From JAAEQG01 sp043803085 (GTDB lineage Bacteria > Planctomycetota > Phycisphaerae > UBA1845): 12,548 bases of DNA. The DNA is taken from assembly GCA_043803085.1 (NCBI GenBank), contig JAZDKM010000273.1, positions 1 through 12,548 on the forward strand, given 5' to 3'. The translations under genes and the position numbers were made by a program. Below, piece after piece: positions 6,387-12,548 of the stretch. Within the stretch, counting starts at the first letter, position 1. The number at the start of each line of letters is the position of its first letter. Below the pieces are notes generated by a model. That model worked only from the letters and a program-made list of their open reading frames with translations, did not search any database and had not been told where the DNA came from.

Positions 6387-6722
6387 ATGTTGGGTGGGAT
6401 CGGGAACCTGGTCGGCATGCTGAAGAGCGCCAAGGAATTACAGGCCAAGATGGCGGCCATCCAGAACGAGTTGGCCGCCAAGCGTTTCACCGCGGAAGCG
6501 GGTGCCGGTGCAGTGCGGGCCACCGTCGATGGTCATGGGTCGCTGGTGGACATCAAGATCGAACCGGGCGGGACGGGCGACGTCGAGCTGCTGGAAGACC
6601 TCATCAAGGCGGCTATCGGGGCAGCGATGAAGAAGGCACGCGATCAGATGAAAGAGGACGTCGCCCAGTTGACTGGCGGGCTGAATATTCCGGGTTTGAA
6701 CGAGATGCTGGGAGGCGGTTAG
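6387..6722 (+). CDS. ebfC: YbaB/EbfC-family nucleoid-associated protein
   Basis: This 111-residue protein belongs to the small dimeric DNA-binding family that sits between dnaX and recR in many bacteria. The N-terminal helix (about 5-35: LVGMLKSAKELQAKMAAIQNE) is followed by the family's central beta sheet (about 37-60, VRATVDGHGSLVDIKIEP) and then a helix LLEDLIKAAIGAAMKKARDQ near 69-88. A glycine-rich tail ends in EMLGGG. The length is typical. ATG 6387 has AAGGGGG (6374-6380) 6 nt upstream. Its stop TAG (6720-6722) is immediately followed in the same frame by recR. The physiological role in this lineage is unproven; DNA compaction is known for homologues. Confidence 0.95.
   Translation: MLGGIGNLVGMLKSAKELQAKMAAIQNELAAKRFTAEAGAGAVRATVDGHGSLVDIKIEPGGTGDVELLEDLIKAAIGAAMKKARDQMKEDVAQLTGGLNIPGLNEMLGGG
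6711..6715 (+). promoter_or_regulatory. Shine-Dalgarno site deciding the CTG start of recR
   Basis: GGAGG lies within the last codons of ebfC and ends 7 nt before CTG 6723, an ideal spacing. No ATG, GTG or TTG is in the recR frame between the ebfC stop and the conserved helix-hairpin-helix. Confidence 0.65.
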
Positions 6723-7316
6723 CTGCGTATCGAGTCGCTGGAGCGCCTGAAAGAGGAGTTTCAGAAGCTTCCCGGCATTGGCGCGCGGAGCGCCGAGCGG
6801 CTAGCTTTCCATATCCTGCGCGCCTCGCGTACGGAAGCGGCGGGGCTCGCCCAGGCCATCCTCGACGTGAAGGACCACGTCAGGCATTGCCGCACCTGTT
6901 TCAATCTGACCGAACAGGACCCCTGTACGATTTGTACTGATCCTCAACGTGATCCGGGCGAGTTATGGGTGGTTGAACAGCCTAAGGACCTGATGACGTT
7001 GGAGGCGACGGGGCTGATCCGCGGCCGTTATCACGTGTTGTTGGGGCACCTGGCCCCGCTGGAAGGAATCGAGCCCGGCAACCTGACCATCACGGCGCTG
7101 GTGGAGCGGATCAAACGAGGCGGGGTCCGCGAGGTAGTGCTAGCGACCAATCCAACCGCCGAGGGTGACGGCACCGCCTTGTACCTGGAAAGCTTGTTGA
7201 GTGAGCATGAGGTCCGAATTACCCGACCTGCGCGGGGATTGGCGGTCGGCTCCCAGTTGGAGTACGCCACACCGGCCATGCTCGAGTCCGCAATCCGCGG
7301 GCGCAGACCGATATGA
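6723..7316 (+). CDS. recR: Recombination mediator protein RecR, probable CTG start
   Basis: RecR works with RecO (and RecF) to load RecA onto SSB-coated gaps. From CTG 6723 the product is 197 residues, matching the family's usual length near 200. Domains: helix-hairpin-helix LPGIGARSAERLAFHIL (16-32), four-cysteine zinc finger C56, C59, C68, C71, Toprim segment starting ELWVVEQPKDL (80-90) with GHLAPLEGI (108-116), and the C-terminal ATNPTAEGDGTALYL (141-155). The first canonical start in frame is GTG 6867, which would remove the helix-hairpin-helix and is therefore unlikely. In B. subtilis RecR 16 residues precede LPGIG; here there are 15 from CTG. The frame continues directly from the ebfC TAG, so readthrough into an EbfC-RecR fusion is a less likely alternative. 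Confidence 0.93.
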   Translation: MRIESLERLKEEFQKLPGIGARSAERLAFHILRASRTEAAGLAQAILDVKDHVRHCRTCFNLTEQDPCTICTDPQRDPGELWVVEQPKDLMTLEATGLIRGRYHVLLGHLAPLEGIEPGNLTITALVERIKRGGVREVVLATNPTAEGDGTALYLESLLSEHEVRITRPARGLAVGSQLEYATPAMLESAIRGRRPI

Positions 7317-7349
7317 TCTGGGGTCCCCTCTCGCCGGAACCGATAGAAG

Positions 7350-7358
7350 TGCTATAAT
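7350..7358 (+). promoter_or_regulatory. Extended -10 promoter upstream of rpoN
   Basis: TGCTATAAT is a perfect TGn extended -10 with consensus TATAAT (7353-7358). No recognisable -35 lies 17 nt upstream, which extended -10 promoters tolerate. It begins 34 nt after the recR stop, so rpoN and the following genes probably form a separate transcription unit starting near 7365. Confidence 0.65.
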
Positions 7359-7370
7359 GAAGTAGCAGGT

Positions 7371-7455
7371 CGCTCGATGTAAGAGCGCGCGGTCGGCCCG
7401 CCCGGGAGGTGGATCGAGCGGGTCGTCCGCGGATCGGACATCGGGGTTTGCCCCG
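7371..7455 (+). other. Structured 5' leader of rpoN
   Basis: Between the promoter and rpoN lie about 120 nt rich in inverted repeats. CGCTCGAT (7371-7378) pairs exactly with ATCGAGCG (7413-7420). CGGGG-TTTG-CCCCG (7442-7455) forms a tight hairpin, and GTCCG/CGGAC lies between them. I recognise no riboswitch class; it may affect translation of rpoN. Confidence 0.45.
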
Positions 7456-7486
7456 AGAGGTACGGTGGGGTCAGGGTATCAACGGG

Positions 7487-8947
7487 ATGGTGCATGCCCT
7501 GTCACAAGTGATGGGCCAGTACATGCGGCTGGAACAGCGGCTAACGCCGCAACTGATCCAGTCCATGGACATCTTGCAACTCAACAACCTCGCCCTAGAA
7601 AACCGGATCGCCGAAGAACTGGAGAAAAACTGCGCCCTGGAGTTGGTGGACACGCCGCCGAAAAACCCGGCCGCCGAGGAAGCTGCACCGCGGACGGAGG
7701 ATCGGCCGGTATCTCCGGAAGGCGGGGACAGCTTCCGCCATCTCGACCGGCTCTCCGCCGAATACGATCTGGATCTCGACGAGTGGGCGTACCGACCGCG
7801 CCGCAGCTATGATAGCGGAGAGCGCGATCCGAAGCTGGACGCGATGGCCAATACCGCCAGTCGGCCGGAAAGTCTGGCGGAATACCTGCTGAACCAATGG
7901 CACGTGCTGGACCTGGACGAAGAGACCCGCCGGGCGGGCGAGGCCATCGTTTACCATCTCGACGACGACGGTTATCTGCGGACGCGACTGGAGGAGATCG
8001 CGGAGAACACCCGTCCGCGGATTCCCGTAAAGGCCCTGGAGCGGTCCTTGCCCTTGGTGCAGCGGCTCGATCCCGTAGGCATCGCGGCGCGCGATTACCA
8101 GGAATGTTTGCTCCTGCAACTCGAGGCCCTTCCGGGCGACAACCGGATCGAGCGTGAACTGATCCAGAACTACCTGCCCGACGTGGTCAAGAAGCGCTAC
8201 CCGGTCATTGCCAAGGCGACCGGCTATTCCATCGGGGAGATCGCCGAAGCGGTCCGGGCCATTAGTTCGACGCTGGTTTTGCACCCGGCTTACCGGGTCG
8301 TCGAAGGGCGCGTGCTGCCGATCCATCCCGACGTCCTCGTGGAATATGCGTCGACCGGCAGCGGCCTGACGGTGCGTCTGACGCGTGGCAGCAGCCCGCG
8401 TTTACGGGTTTCGCACCAAGCCATGGACCTGCTCAAAAACCGGCGCAACGGGAAGAACGATCGCGACTTCGTCCGCAAACATGTGGAAGCGGCCAACGCG
8501 CTGATCGACGCGGTGCAATACCGGCGGAACCGCCTGCTCGACGTGGCCAGAGCCATTGTTGAGAAACAGCGCGACTTTTTTGAGATCGGGCCGGAGGGCC
8601 TGAAAGTGCTGCGCATGTGCGATCTGGCGGTCGAGCTGCACTGCGATCCCTCCACGATCAGTCGGACGGTGGCCGAGAAGTACATGCAGACGCCGCGCGG
8701 CATCTACCCGTTACGGTATTTCTTCACCGGCGGGACCGAGACCGGCGACGGTGAAAATACCAGTTGGGACAGTGTCAAGATTCGCGTGAAAGATATCATC
8801 GACGGCGAGGACCGCAAGAAGCCCTATAACGACGACAAGATCGCCGCCATTCTGAAGAAGGAAGGGATCGAAATATCCCGCCGCACGGTGGCCAAATACC
8901 GCCAGCAGCTCGACATCCCTCCGGCCCGACAACGCCGGGAGTTCTGA
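7487..8947 (+). CDS. rpoN: RNA polymerase sigma-54 factor
   Basis: Sigma-54 directs RNA polymerase to -24/-12 promoters and needs AAA+ activators to open them. The 486-residue product shows region I near the N-terminus (MRLEQRLTPQLIQSMDILQL, then ENRIAEELEKNCALEL), an acidic and variable region II, the core-binding domain (with LDPVGIAARDYQECLLLQL), the helix-turn-helix segment near 379-413 (DPSTISRTVAEKYMQTPRG) and the RpoN box SRRTVAKYR near 464-472, which reads the -24 element. All parts are intact. I chose ATG 7487; ATG 7511 is also possible, and the GTG at 7409 would add 26 residues with no family likeness. It leads a run with a lipoprotein and an NtrB-like kinase. Confidence 0.96.
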   Translation: MVHALSQVMGQYMRLEQRLTPQLIQSMDILQLNNLALENRIAEELEKNCALELVDTPPKNPAAEEAAPRTEDRPVSPEGGDSFRHLDRLSAEYDLDLDEWAYRPRRSYDSGERDPKLDAMANTASRPESLAEYLLNQWHVLDLDEETRRAGEAIVYHLDDDGYLRTRLEEIAENTRPRIPVKALERSLPLVQRLDPVGIAARDYQECLLLQLEALPGDNRIERELIQNYLPDVVKKRYPVIAKATGYSIGEIAEAVRAISSTLVLHPAYRVVEGRVLPIHPDVLVEYASTGSGLTVRLTRGSSPRLRVSHQAMDLLKNRRNGKNDRDFVRKHVEAANALIDAVQYRRNRLLDVARAIVEKQRDFFEIGPEGLKVLRMCDLAVELHCDPSTISRTVAEKYMQTPRGIYPLRYFFTGGTETGDGENTSWDSVKIRVKDIIDGEDRKKPYNDDKIAAILKKEGIEISRRTVAKYRQQLDIPPARQRREF

Positions 8948-8976
8948 GGCCAGAAGAAGCGACGAAGGTGCAGTTG

Positions 8977-9858
8977 ATGCGCACTGCGATCACGGTGGCC
9001 TTGATCGTCGCGGCCACGGTGTTGCTTTTGGAAGGCTGCGCCGGCCGTGCCTTCCGGCTCGGGAGAACGCCGCCGCCGACCGCCGAGGTTTCCGAGCCGG
9101 TTCTCGTCGGCGGCCAACCGATGCTCAGCGAGTCGGATCGTCCCGGCGAACTCGGCGGCCGCGAGGGTACCGTCACGCTGCAAATCACGTTCGAGGCGCT
9201 GCGTGTGGATATCCCCGTGCTGGGTATTCGGCACTCGCTGAAGATCTGGAACCACGTGGACGAAACCCAGTCGGACCCCCGTATCACCGCCTTGCTGGCA
9301 CGGAACGGGCTACGCTGTGGGATCGCGTCGGCGGAGGCCTGGCCGGCCCTGCAAGTGTTGTTCGAGGCCAACCACGCCAAGAGCCTGCACACGCGGGAGG
9401 TGGTGCAGAGCGGGGCCCCCTTGAGCCTGTGTTTAGGCGAGGTCCAGACTGGCGAAGTCCTGTTCATACACCAGCGGGACGGGCGCTTGGTGGGGCGGAC
9501 GTTTGACGGCGGGACCAAGTTCCTGCACCTCGACTACGCACTCGATCCCGGTGATCCAAGCCGTACACGCCTTAAGGTGACCCCGGAGGTGCGGAAGTTC
9601 AGCGCGGAGAAGCACTGGGAGACCCTCGACGGGCGCCTCCAGGAAGTGCCCCGCTATGAAGGGCTCGTGTTCTCCGAGTTGAGCGCCGAGTTCTCCGTCG
9701 GACCGGAGCAGTTTCTGGTGATCGGTCCGAGCGAAACCGCCACCCTGGAATCCCTGGTGGGGAGTCGGTTCTTGACGACCGAGGAGAACAACGTGACCTA
9801 TGAGACGGTGATCTGTGTGACGCCGCAGCCGGTTCGCGTGGAGCGGTCCGGCGGATAG
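8977..9858 (+). CDS. Uncharacterised lipoprotein between rpoN and a histidine kinase
   Basis: I do not recognise this 293-residue protein. It has a lipoprotein signal: MRTAITVALIVAATVLLLEGC, with Cys21 the likely lipidated residue. ATG 8977 is preferred over the upstream in-frame GTG 8968 because GAAGG (8964-8968) sits 8 nt before it. After a short Pro-rich linker the mature part looks beta-rich, for example GTVTLQITFEALRVDIPVLG. Its C-terminus, FLVIGPSET (from about 246) and YETVICVTPQPVRV (from about 275), faintly recalls the V.GG...ELVILVTP end of secretin barrels, but the rest of a secretin is absent and I do not claim membership. The gene lies 29 nt after rpoN and 3 nt before the kinase, so it is probably cotranscribed and may act as an envelope partner of the kinase. 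Confidence 0.85.
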   Translation: MRTAITVALIVAATVLLLEGCAGRAFRLGRTPPPTAEVSEPVLVGGQPMLSESDRPGELGGREGTVTLQITFEALRVDIPVLGIRHSLKIWNHVDETQSDPRITALLARNGLRCGIASAEAWPALQVLFEANHAKSLHTREVVQSGAPLSLCLGEVQTGEVLFIHQRDGRLVGRTFDGGTKFLHLDYALDPGDPSRTRLKVTPEVRKFSAEKHWETLDGRLQEVPRYEGLVFSELSAEFSVGPEQFLVIGPSETATLESLVGSRFLTTEENNVTYETVICVTPQPVRVERSGG

Positions 9859-9861
9859 CTT

Positions 9862-10989
9862 ATGCAAAACGACATGGACCGCATGACGCCCGACGCGCCG
9901 CCGCGCTGCTCCGATGCCTACCTGGGCATGCTCTGCCGGCACACGGGCGAGGCCGTGGTCGGAACCGATGCGGATCTGCGCATTCAGTTCTGGAACCGCG
10001 CCGCGGCACGGATGTTCGGGGGCGCAGCAGAACAGATGTACGGCACCGCGCTTAGTTCCATCATCCCCCAGGAGGCTCGGACCGAAGCCGAGCGGATGCT
10101 AGGGATGGCCTGGGGGGAGGGGGAGATCGGCGGGTTCGAGTTCTGCGCCCGTGATGGCCAGGGCAACCGCCGTCATCTGGCCGCGACGGTTTCCCCCGTG
10201 GTCAACGAGACCGGGACCATCATCGGGGCTTCGGCCTGCATCCGGGATATCACCCAGCGCATCCTGCTTCAGGAGCGGTTGGACCAGCAACGTAAGATGG
10301 TCTCCTTGGGCGCGATGGCGGGGGCGATGGCGCACTACTTCAACAATATCCTCGGCGGCGCCTTTACCAGTGTGGATTTCGCTCTCGCCTCCGACGACCC
10401 CGAACTGCAGAAACGCACGCTGGAGAAGACCGCCCAGGCTTTGGCCCGGGCCTCAGAATTGAGTGACAGCCTCTTGACCTTTGCCCAAGGTGACTTCCGA
10501 ACAGCGGACGCGGCCGACCTCACCGAGACCGTTCTCGCCGCGGTCCAGGCGGTGGATCCGGAACTCCACGCCGCAAACGTCCGGCTGGACGTGCGTCTCG
10601 AACCGGTACCGGTGACGGCCGTTCCTGCGGTCCAGTTTCGGACCGTGTTGGACAACGTGATCCACAACGCAATCGAGGCCATGCCCGGCGGCGGCAAGTT
10701 GATGGTCGAGCTGGGACCGGTCGAAGATGGCTATTGCGTCCGCATCACCGATACCGGCTGCGGCGTTTCCGAGGAGGTGCGGGACCGCATTTTCGAGCCG
10801 TTCTACAGCACTAAGGGCGGAGGGGCTCCCCGTGCAGGGCTCGGGCTGGCGGTCGCGCACGGCATCCTTCACACGATCGGCGGGCGAATCGCCCTCACGT
10901 CCAAGGTCGGCGAAGGATCCACGTTTGAGATTACGCTGCCTACCCAGCCTAAGCTGCCCACCCTCGGTCTGGATTCGTGTCAGAGGTGA
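9862..10989 (+). CDS. PAS-domain sensor histidine kinase, NtrB-like (HPK4), cytoplasmic
   Basis: This 375-residue kinase has no membrane segment. A PAS domain spans about 20-135 (AVVGTDADLRIQFWNRAAARMFG to ASACIRDITQR). The dimerisation helix follows with H-box LGAMAGAMAHYFNNILGG, phospho-acceptor His158. The ATPase domain has N-box DNVIHNAIEAM (Asn269), G1 DTGCG (297-301), F-box FEPFYSTK (311-318) and G2 GLGLAVAHGI (326-335). The fold resembles NtrB kinases, whose partners activate sigma-54, and rpoN is two genes upstream. An oddity is Tyr159 after the phospho-acceptor, where most members have Asp or Glu, the presumed base for autophosphorylation. No response regulator is in the window, so its partner is unknown. 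Start ATG 9862 has no strong ribosome site, consistent with coupling to the gene 3 nt upstream. Confidence 0.93.
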   Translation: MQNDMDRMTPDAPPRCSDAYLGMLCRHTGEAVVGTDADLRIQFWNRAAARMFGGAAEQMYGTALSSIIPQEARTEAERMLGMAWGEGEIGGFEFCARDGQGNRRHLAATVSPVVNETGTIIGASACIRDITQRILLQERLDQQRKMVSLGAMAGAMAHYFNNILGGAFTSVDFALASDDPELQKRTLEKTAQALARASELSDSLLTFAQGDFRTADAADLTETVLAAVQAVDPELHAANVRLDVRLEPVPVTAVPAVQFRTVLDNVIHNAIEAMPGGGKLMVELGPVEDGYCVRITDTGCGVSEEVRDRIFEPFYSTKGGGAPRAGLGLAVAHGILHTIGGRIALTSKVGEGSTFEITLPTQPKLPTLGLDSCQR

Positions 10990-11136
10990 TCGACCGGCAC
11001 CCTGCACGGTGAAGACGCTGAATTTACCTGTTTGCCCTTCGCGCGTGGCTACGCCCCTCGGCCCCGTTGGGGCAGGAGGCTATCAGCCCCACTGACGACT
11101 GCCCGGACGTAGGCAGGAATCATTCCGCGTTCCTAC

Positions 11137-11649
11137 TCAACCCGCCAGCACCGCCTGATGCAGGACCGCCCGGCGCTGAGAGCCGCTCTGGCCGATGCCA
11201 AGTTCCAGCACCCGGCCGCTCGGCTCGTCGATGTTCCCCAGGTGGCGCTGCAGGGCCAGGGCCTCCACCTCCTCGTCTTCGCTCGGCAGGGCCGTCTCCT
11301 CGAAGCTCCCGAACAACGTGAACGACAGCATGGTGGCATTCTGCCAGCGGTCCAGATCAGACATGGAAGCATCCCATTGCACGATGCCCACCGCCTTACT
11401 GCGGACGGCCTCGCGCAGGTCGATGAACTCCTCCGCGAGTGTGGGGCACTTGATCGCGGTGGAGCCGAAGATGGTGATGACCACCCGCTTGCCCACGTCG
11501 GGAACAGCGGTGTGCATCCGCCGCATGGCGAGAAGTTGCCGAGCCACCGTCGGACGCCGCAACTCGCAGCCGCCGAACATCGTGAAGTAGACCTTTCTCT
11601 CGGGCCCCAACAGCCCTTCATACCCGCCGAACATGCACCACTGCAGCAT
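11137..11649 (-). CDS. Small protein with four hydrophobic-FG[G/S] motifs, LiaF/DUF1707-like
   Basis: This 170-residue protein carries four related beta-turn motifs: MFGGYEGLLGPE (6-17), TMFGGCELRRPT (23-34), TIFGSTAIKCPT (59-70) and TLFGSFEETALP (111-122). The second and third are each followed by a helix-like segment. Such FGG repeats resemble the right-handed beta-helix domain at the end of LiaF and related 'cell wall-active antibiotics response' proteins; this is a pattern likeness, not a firm assignment. No signal peptide or membrane segment is seen. ATG 11649 is chosen because GGGAG lies 7 nt upstream on the minus strand; GTG 11703 in the same frame is possible. It converges on the kinase gene and is flanked upstream by a dispersed repeat. 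Confidence 0.75.
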   Translation of the reverse strand: MLQWCMFGGYEGLLGPERKVYFTMFGGCELRRPTVARQLLAMRRMHTAVPDVGKRVVITIFGSTAIKCPTLAEEFIDLREAVRSKAVGIVQWDASMSDLDRWQNATMLSFTLFGSFEETALPSEDEEVEALALQRHLGNIDEPSGRVLELGIGQSGSQRRAVLHQAVLAG

Positions 11650-11709
11650 GGTCTGACTCCCGCGCACGGCCTCCCTGGGTTTCTCACCTGGGTATTCGCG
11701 CACCTGACG

Positions 11710-11737
11710 GAAATATTCTGACCTCGCGCTCCGTCAA
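11710..11737 (-). promoter_or_regulatory. Candidate promoter of the FG-motif protein gene
   Basis: On the minus strand TTGACG (11737-11732) precedes TATTTC (11715-11710) by 16 nt, about 60 nt before ATG 11649. The -10 is poor, so this is tentative. Confidence 0.3.
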
Positions 11738-11759
11738 CACGAAACTGGCGCCTTCGACT

Positions 11760-11874
11760 GGGAGGGCGAGGCTCCTGCCGAGCCATTTCGGGAGAGCGAG
11801 CCGTGGGGTTCATCCCCACGGTCTTCACCGGCGCCGGGATCAACCCGGCGGCTCGCCGGGAGGCTCGCCCTCCC
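11760..11874. repeat. 115-bp nested palindromic element (GGGAGGGCGAGGCTC type)
   Basis: The 25-nt end 11760-11784 matches the reverse complement of 11850-11874 at 22 of 25 positions. Inside are two further perfect hairpins: CCGTGGGG-ttcat-CCCCACGG (11801-11821) and GCCGGG-atcaa-CCCGGC (11833-11849). The sequence GGGAGGGCGAGGCTCCTGCC is one I associate with high-copy dispersed repeats of planctomycete genomes. There is no room for a transposase, so it would be non-autonomous. It separates the aldo/keto reductase remnant from the FG-motif gene and could terminate transcription of the remnant. Confidence 0.82.
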
Positions 11875-11895
11875 GCGACCCATGCCACCCGCCCG

Positions 11896-12423
11896 CTACT
11901 GCGTCGTGGCCGGGAATAGCTCGCCCAGCTTATGGTTCAACTCCGCATCCATGGTGATGACCAGCGCGCCCAGGTTCTCCCGCAGTTGTTCCAGACGGCT
12001 CGCCCCCAGAATCACGCTGGACACACCTTCCTGGGCCGCAACCCAGGCCAGGGCCAACTGCGCCCGTGAGCACCCAAGAGCGTCGGCGTAGGCCTTGAAC
12101 TTGCGCACCCGCTCCAGGATTTCCTCCGTATAGCGTTCTCCTCTCAGCCACTCCTCGTGGGCCATGCGGGAGTCGGGCGGCATTCCGCCGTCGTACTTGC
12201 CGGTCAGGAGACCCATACCCAGCGGGCTCCACACCACCATCCCCATACCGTATTCCAACCCCGCCGGCCGGACATCGGTTTCAAACTTGTCCCGAGCGAT
12301 AAGGCTGTACTGCGGCTGCTCGACCTGCGGCCGGTAGAGGTTCCTTTGCTCGCAGAGCCCGTGGACCTCGCGAAGCTGTTCCCCGGTCCACTCGCTGGTA
12401 CCCCAATAGCCGATATTTCCCAT
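11896..12423 (-). pseudogene. Aldo/keto reductase, C-terminal half only (Kv-beta-like), probable 5'-truncated remnant
   Basis: The 175-residue frame matches the second half of an AKR barrel: GNIGYWGTSEW, QPQYSLIARDKFE, GMVVWSPLGMGLLTGKYDGGMPPDSR, LALAWVAAQEGVSSVILGAS and EQLRENLGAL. The SPL...GLLTGKY and GVSSVILGAS segments bind NADPH. Full members have about 310-340 residues, and the catalytic Asp-Tyr-Lys-His tetrad lies in the missing first half. Directly upstream in frame are TGA and TAA (12429-12424), and the remaining 120 nt show no AKR N-terminus in any frame. The break falls just before GNIGYWG. The pattern is closest to Kv-beta/AKR6 proteins. A functional half-protein is unlikely; the 3' end is intact. 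Confidence 0.8.
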
Positions 12424-12548
12424 TTATCAGACCTTAAGCGGCCATCGTACCCGGGTGAGCCACCCGATTCAAGCAAAAACGGCCTATCTTGCCACGGTTC
12501 CTGCCCATCTGGCCGACCTCCCGGCGCGCCGGGACGCCGATCTCATCG
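12424..12548. other. Unassigned sequence upstream of the reductase remnant
   Basis: These 125 nt at the window edge should encode the middle of the reductase if the gene were intact, but no frame does so. One minus-strand frame is open from the edge to a stop near 12437, and could be the end of another gene; I do not recognise it. Confidence 0.4.

Noticed and set aside
6387..7316. EbfC-RecR fusion by TAG readthrough
   Set aside because: Both proteins have family-typical lengths and a GGAGG sits at ideal spacing for separate initiation; kept only as an alternative.
7595..8326. 243-residue minus-strand ORF across rpoN
   Set aside because: It is antisense to an intact sigma-54 gene and shows no family features.
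11061..11073. GCCCC-GTT-GGGGC hairpin as terminator after the kinase gene
   Set aside because: The stem is only 5 bp and no T-tract follows, so it cannot be supported as an intrinsic terminator.

Overview
This is a GC-rich bacterial chromosomal segment holding housekeeping genes separated by short dispersed palindromic repeats. I place it in Planctomycetota or a close PVC relative. The main reasons are two interspersed repeat types that I associate with planctomycete genomes (about 4414-4463 and 11760-11874), a kinase with an AHYFNN H-box, and an FG-motif protein of unknown role. The taxonomic call is inference; the gene calls rest on visible motifs.

Layout. At 1-100 is the 3' end of a plus-strand gene resembling NAD(P) transhydrogenase subunit beta. 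It converges on a minus-strand ABC importer operon across a perfect 25-bp inverted repeat (104-190). Transcribed leftward, that operon encodes a lipoprotein substrate-binding protein (3044-2067), an ATPase starting at TTG (2080-1229) and a FecCD-type permease (1232-192). The genes overlap by 14 and 4 nt. Together they would import cobalamin or an iron chelate. Diverging from it is an exported two-domain cyclophilin-like protein (3367-4395) with substitutions at catalytic positions.

From 4400 to 4750 there is a dispersed repeat, a possible promoter and a clear small SRP RNA gene (ffs, about 4593-4713), followed by dnaX (4751-6268), ebfC/ybaB (6387-6722) and recR (6723-7316). This is the conserved SRP RNA-dnaX-ybaB-recR neighbourhood of replication and repair genes. 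RecR appears to start at a CTG codon directly after the ebfC stop, preceded by a well-spaced GGAGG.

A strong extended -10 promoter (7350-7358) and a structured leader precede rpoN (sigma-54, 7487-8947). An unrecognised lipoprotein (8977-9858) and a PAS/NtrB-like histidine kinase (9862-10989) follow in a tight series. Sigma-54 and an NtrB-type kinase fit functionally, but no NtrC-type regulator lies in the window.

The right end is on the minus strand: a small protein with four FG[G/S] motifs (11649-11137), a 115-bp nested palindromic repeat (11760-11874), and the C-terminal half of a Kv-beta-like aldo/keto reductase (12423-11896). The reductase fragment is preceded by two in-frame stops and is probably a 5'-truncated pseudogene. 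I found no CRISPR array, tRNA, rRNA or intact mobile element. No clearly new multi-gene system is evident. The strongest oddities are the CTG-started recR, the degenerate exported cyclophilin, the sigma-54/lipoprotein/kinase cluster and the repeat elements.
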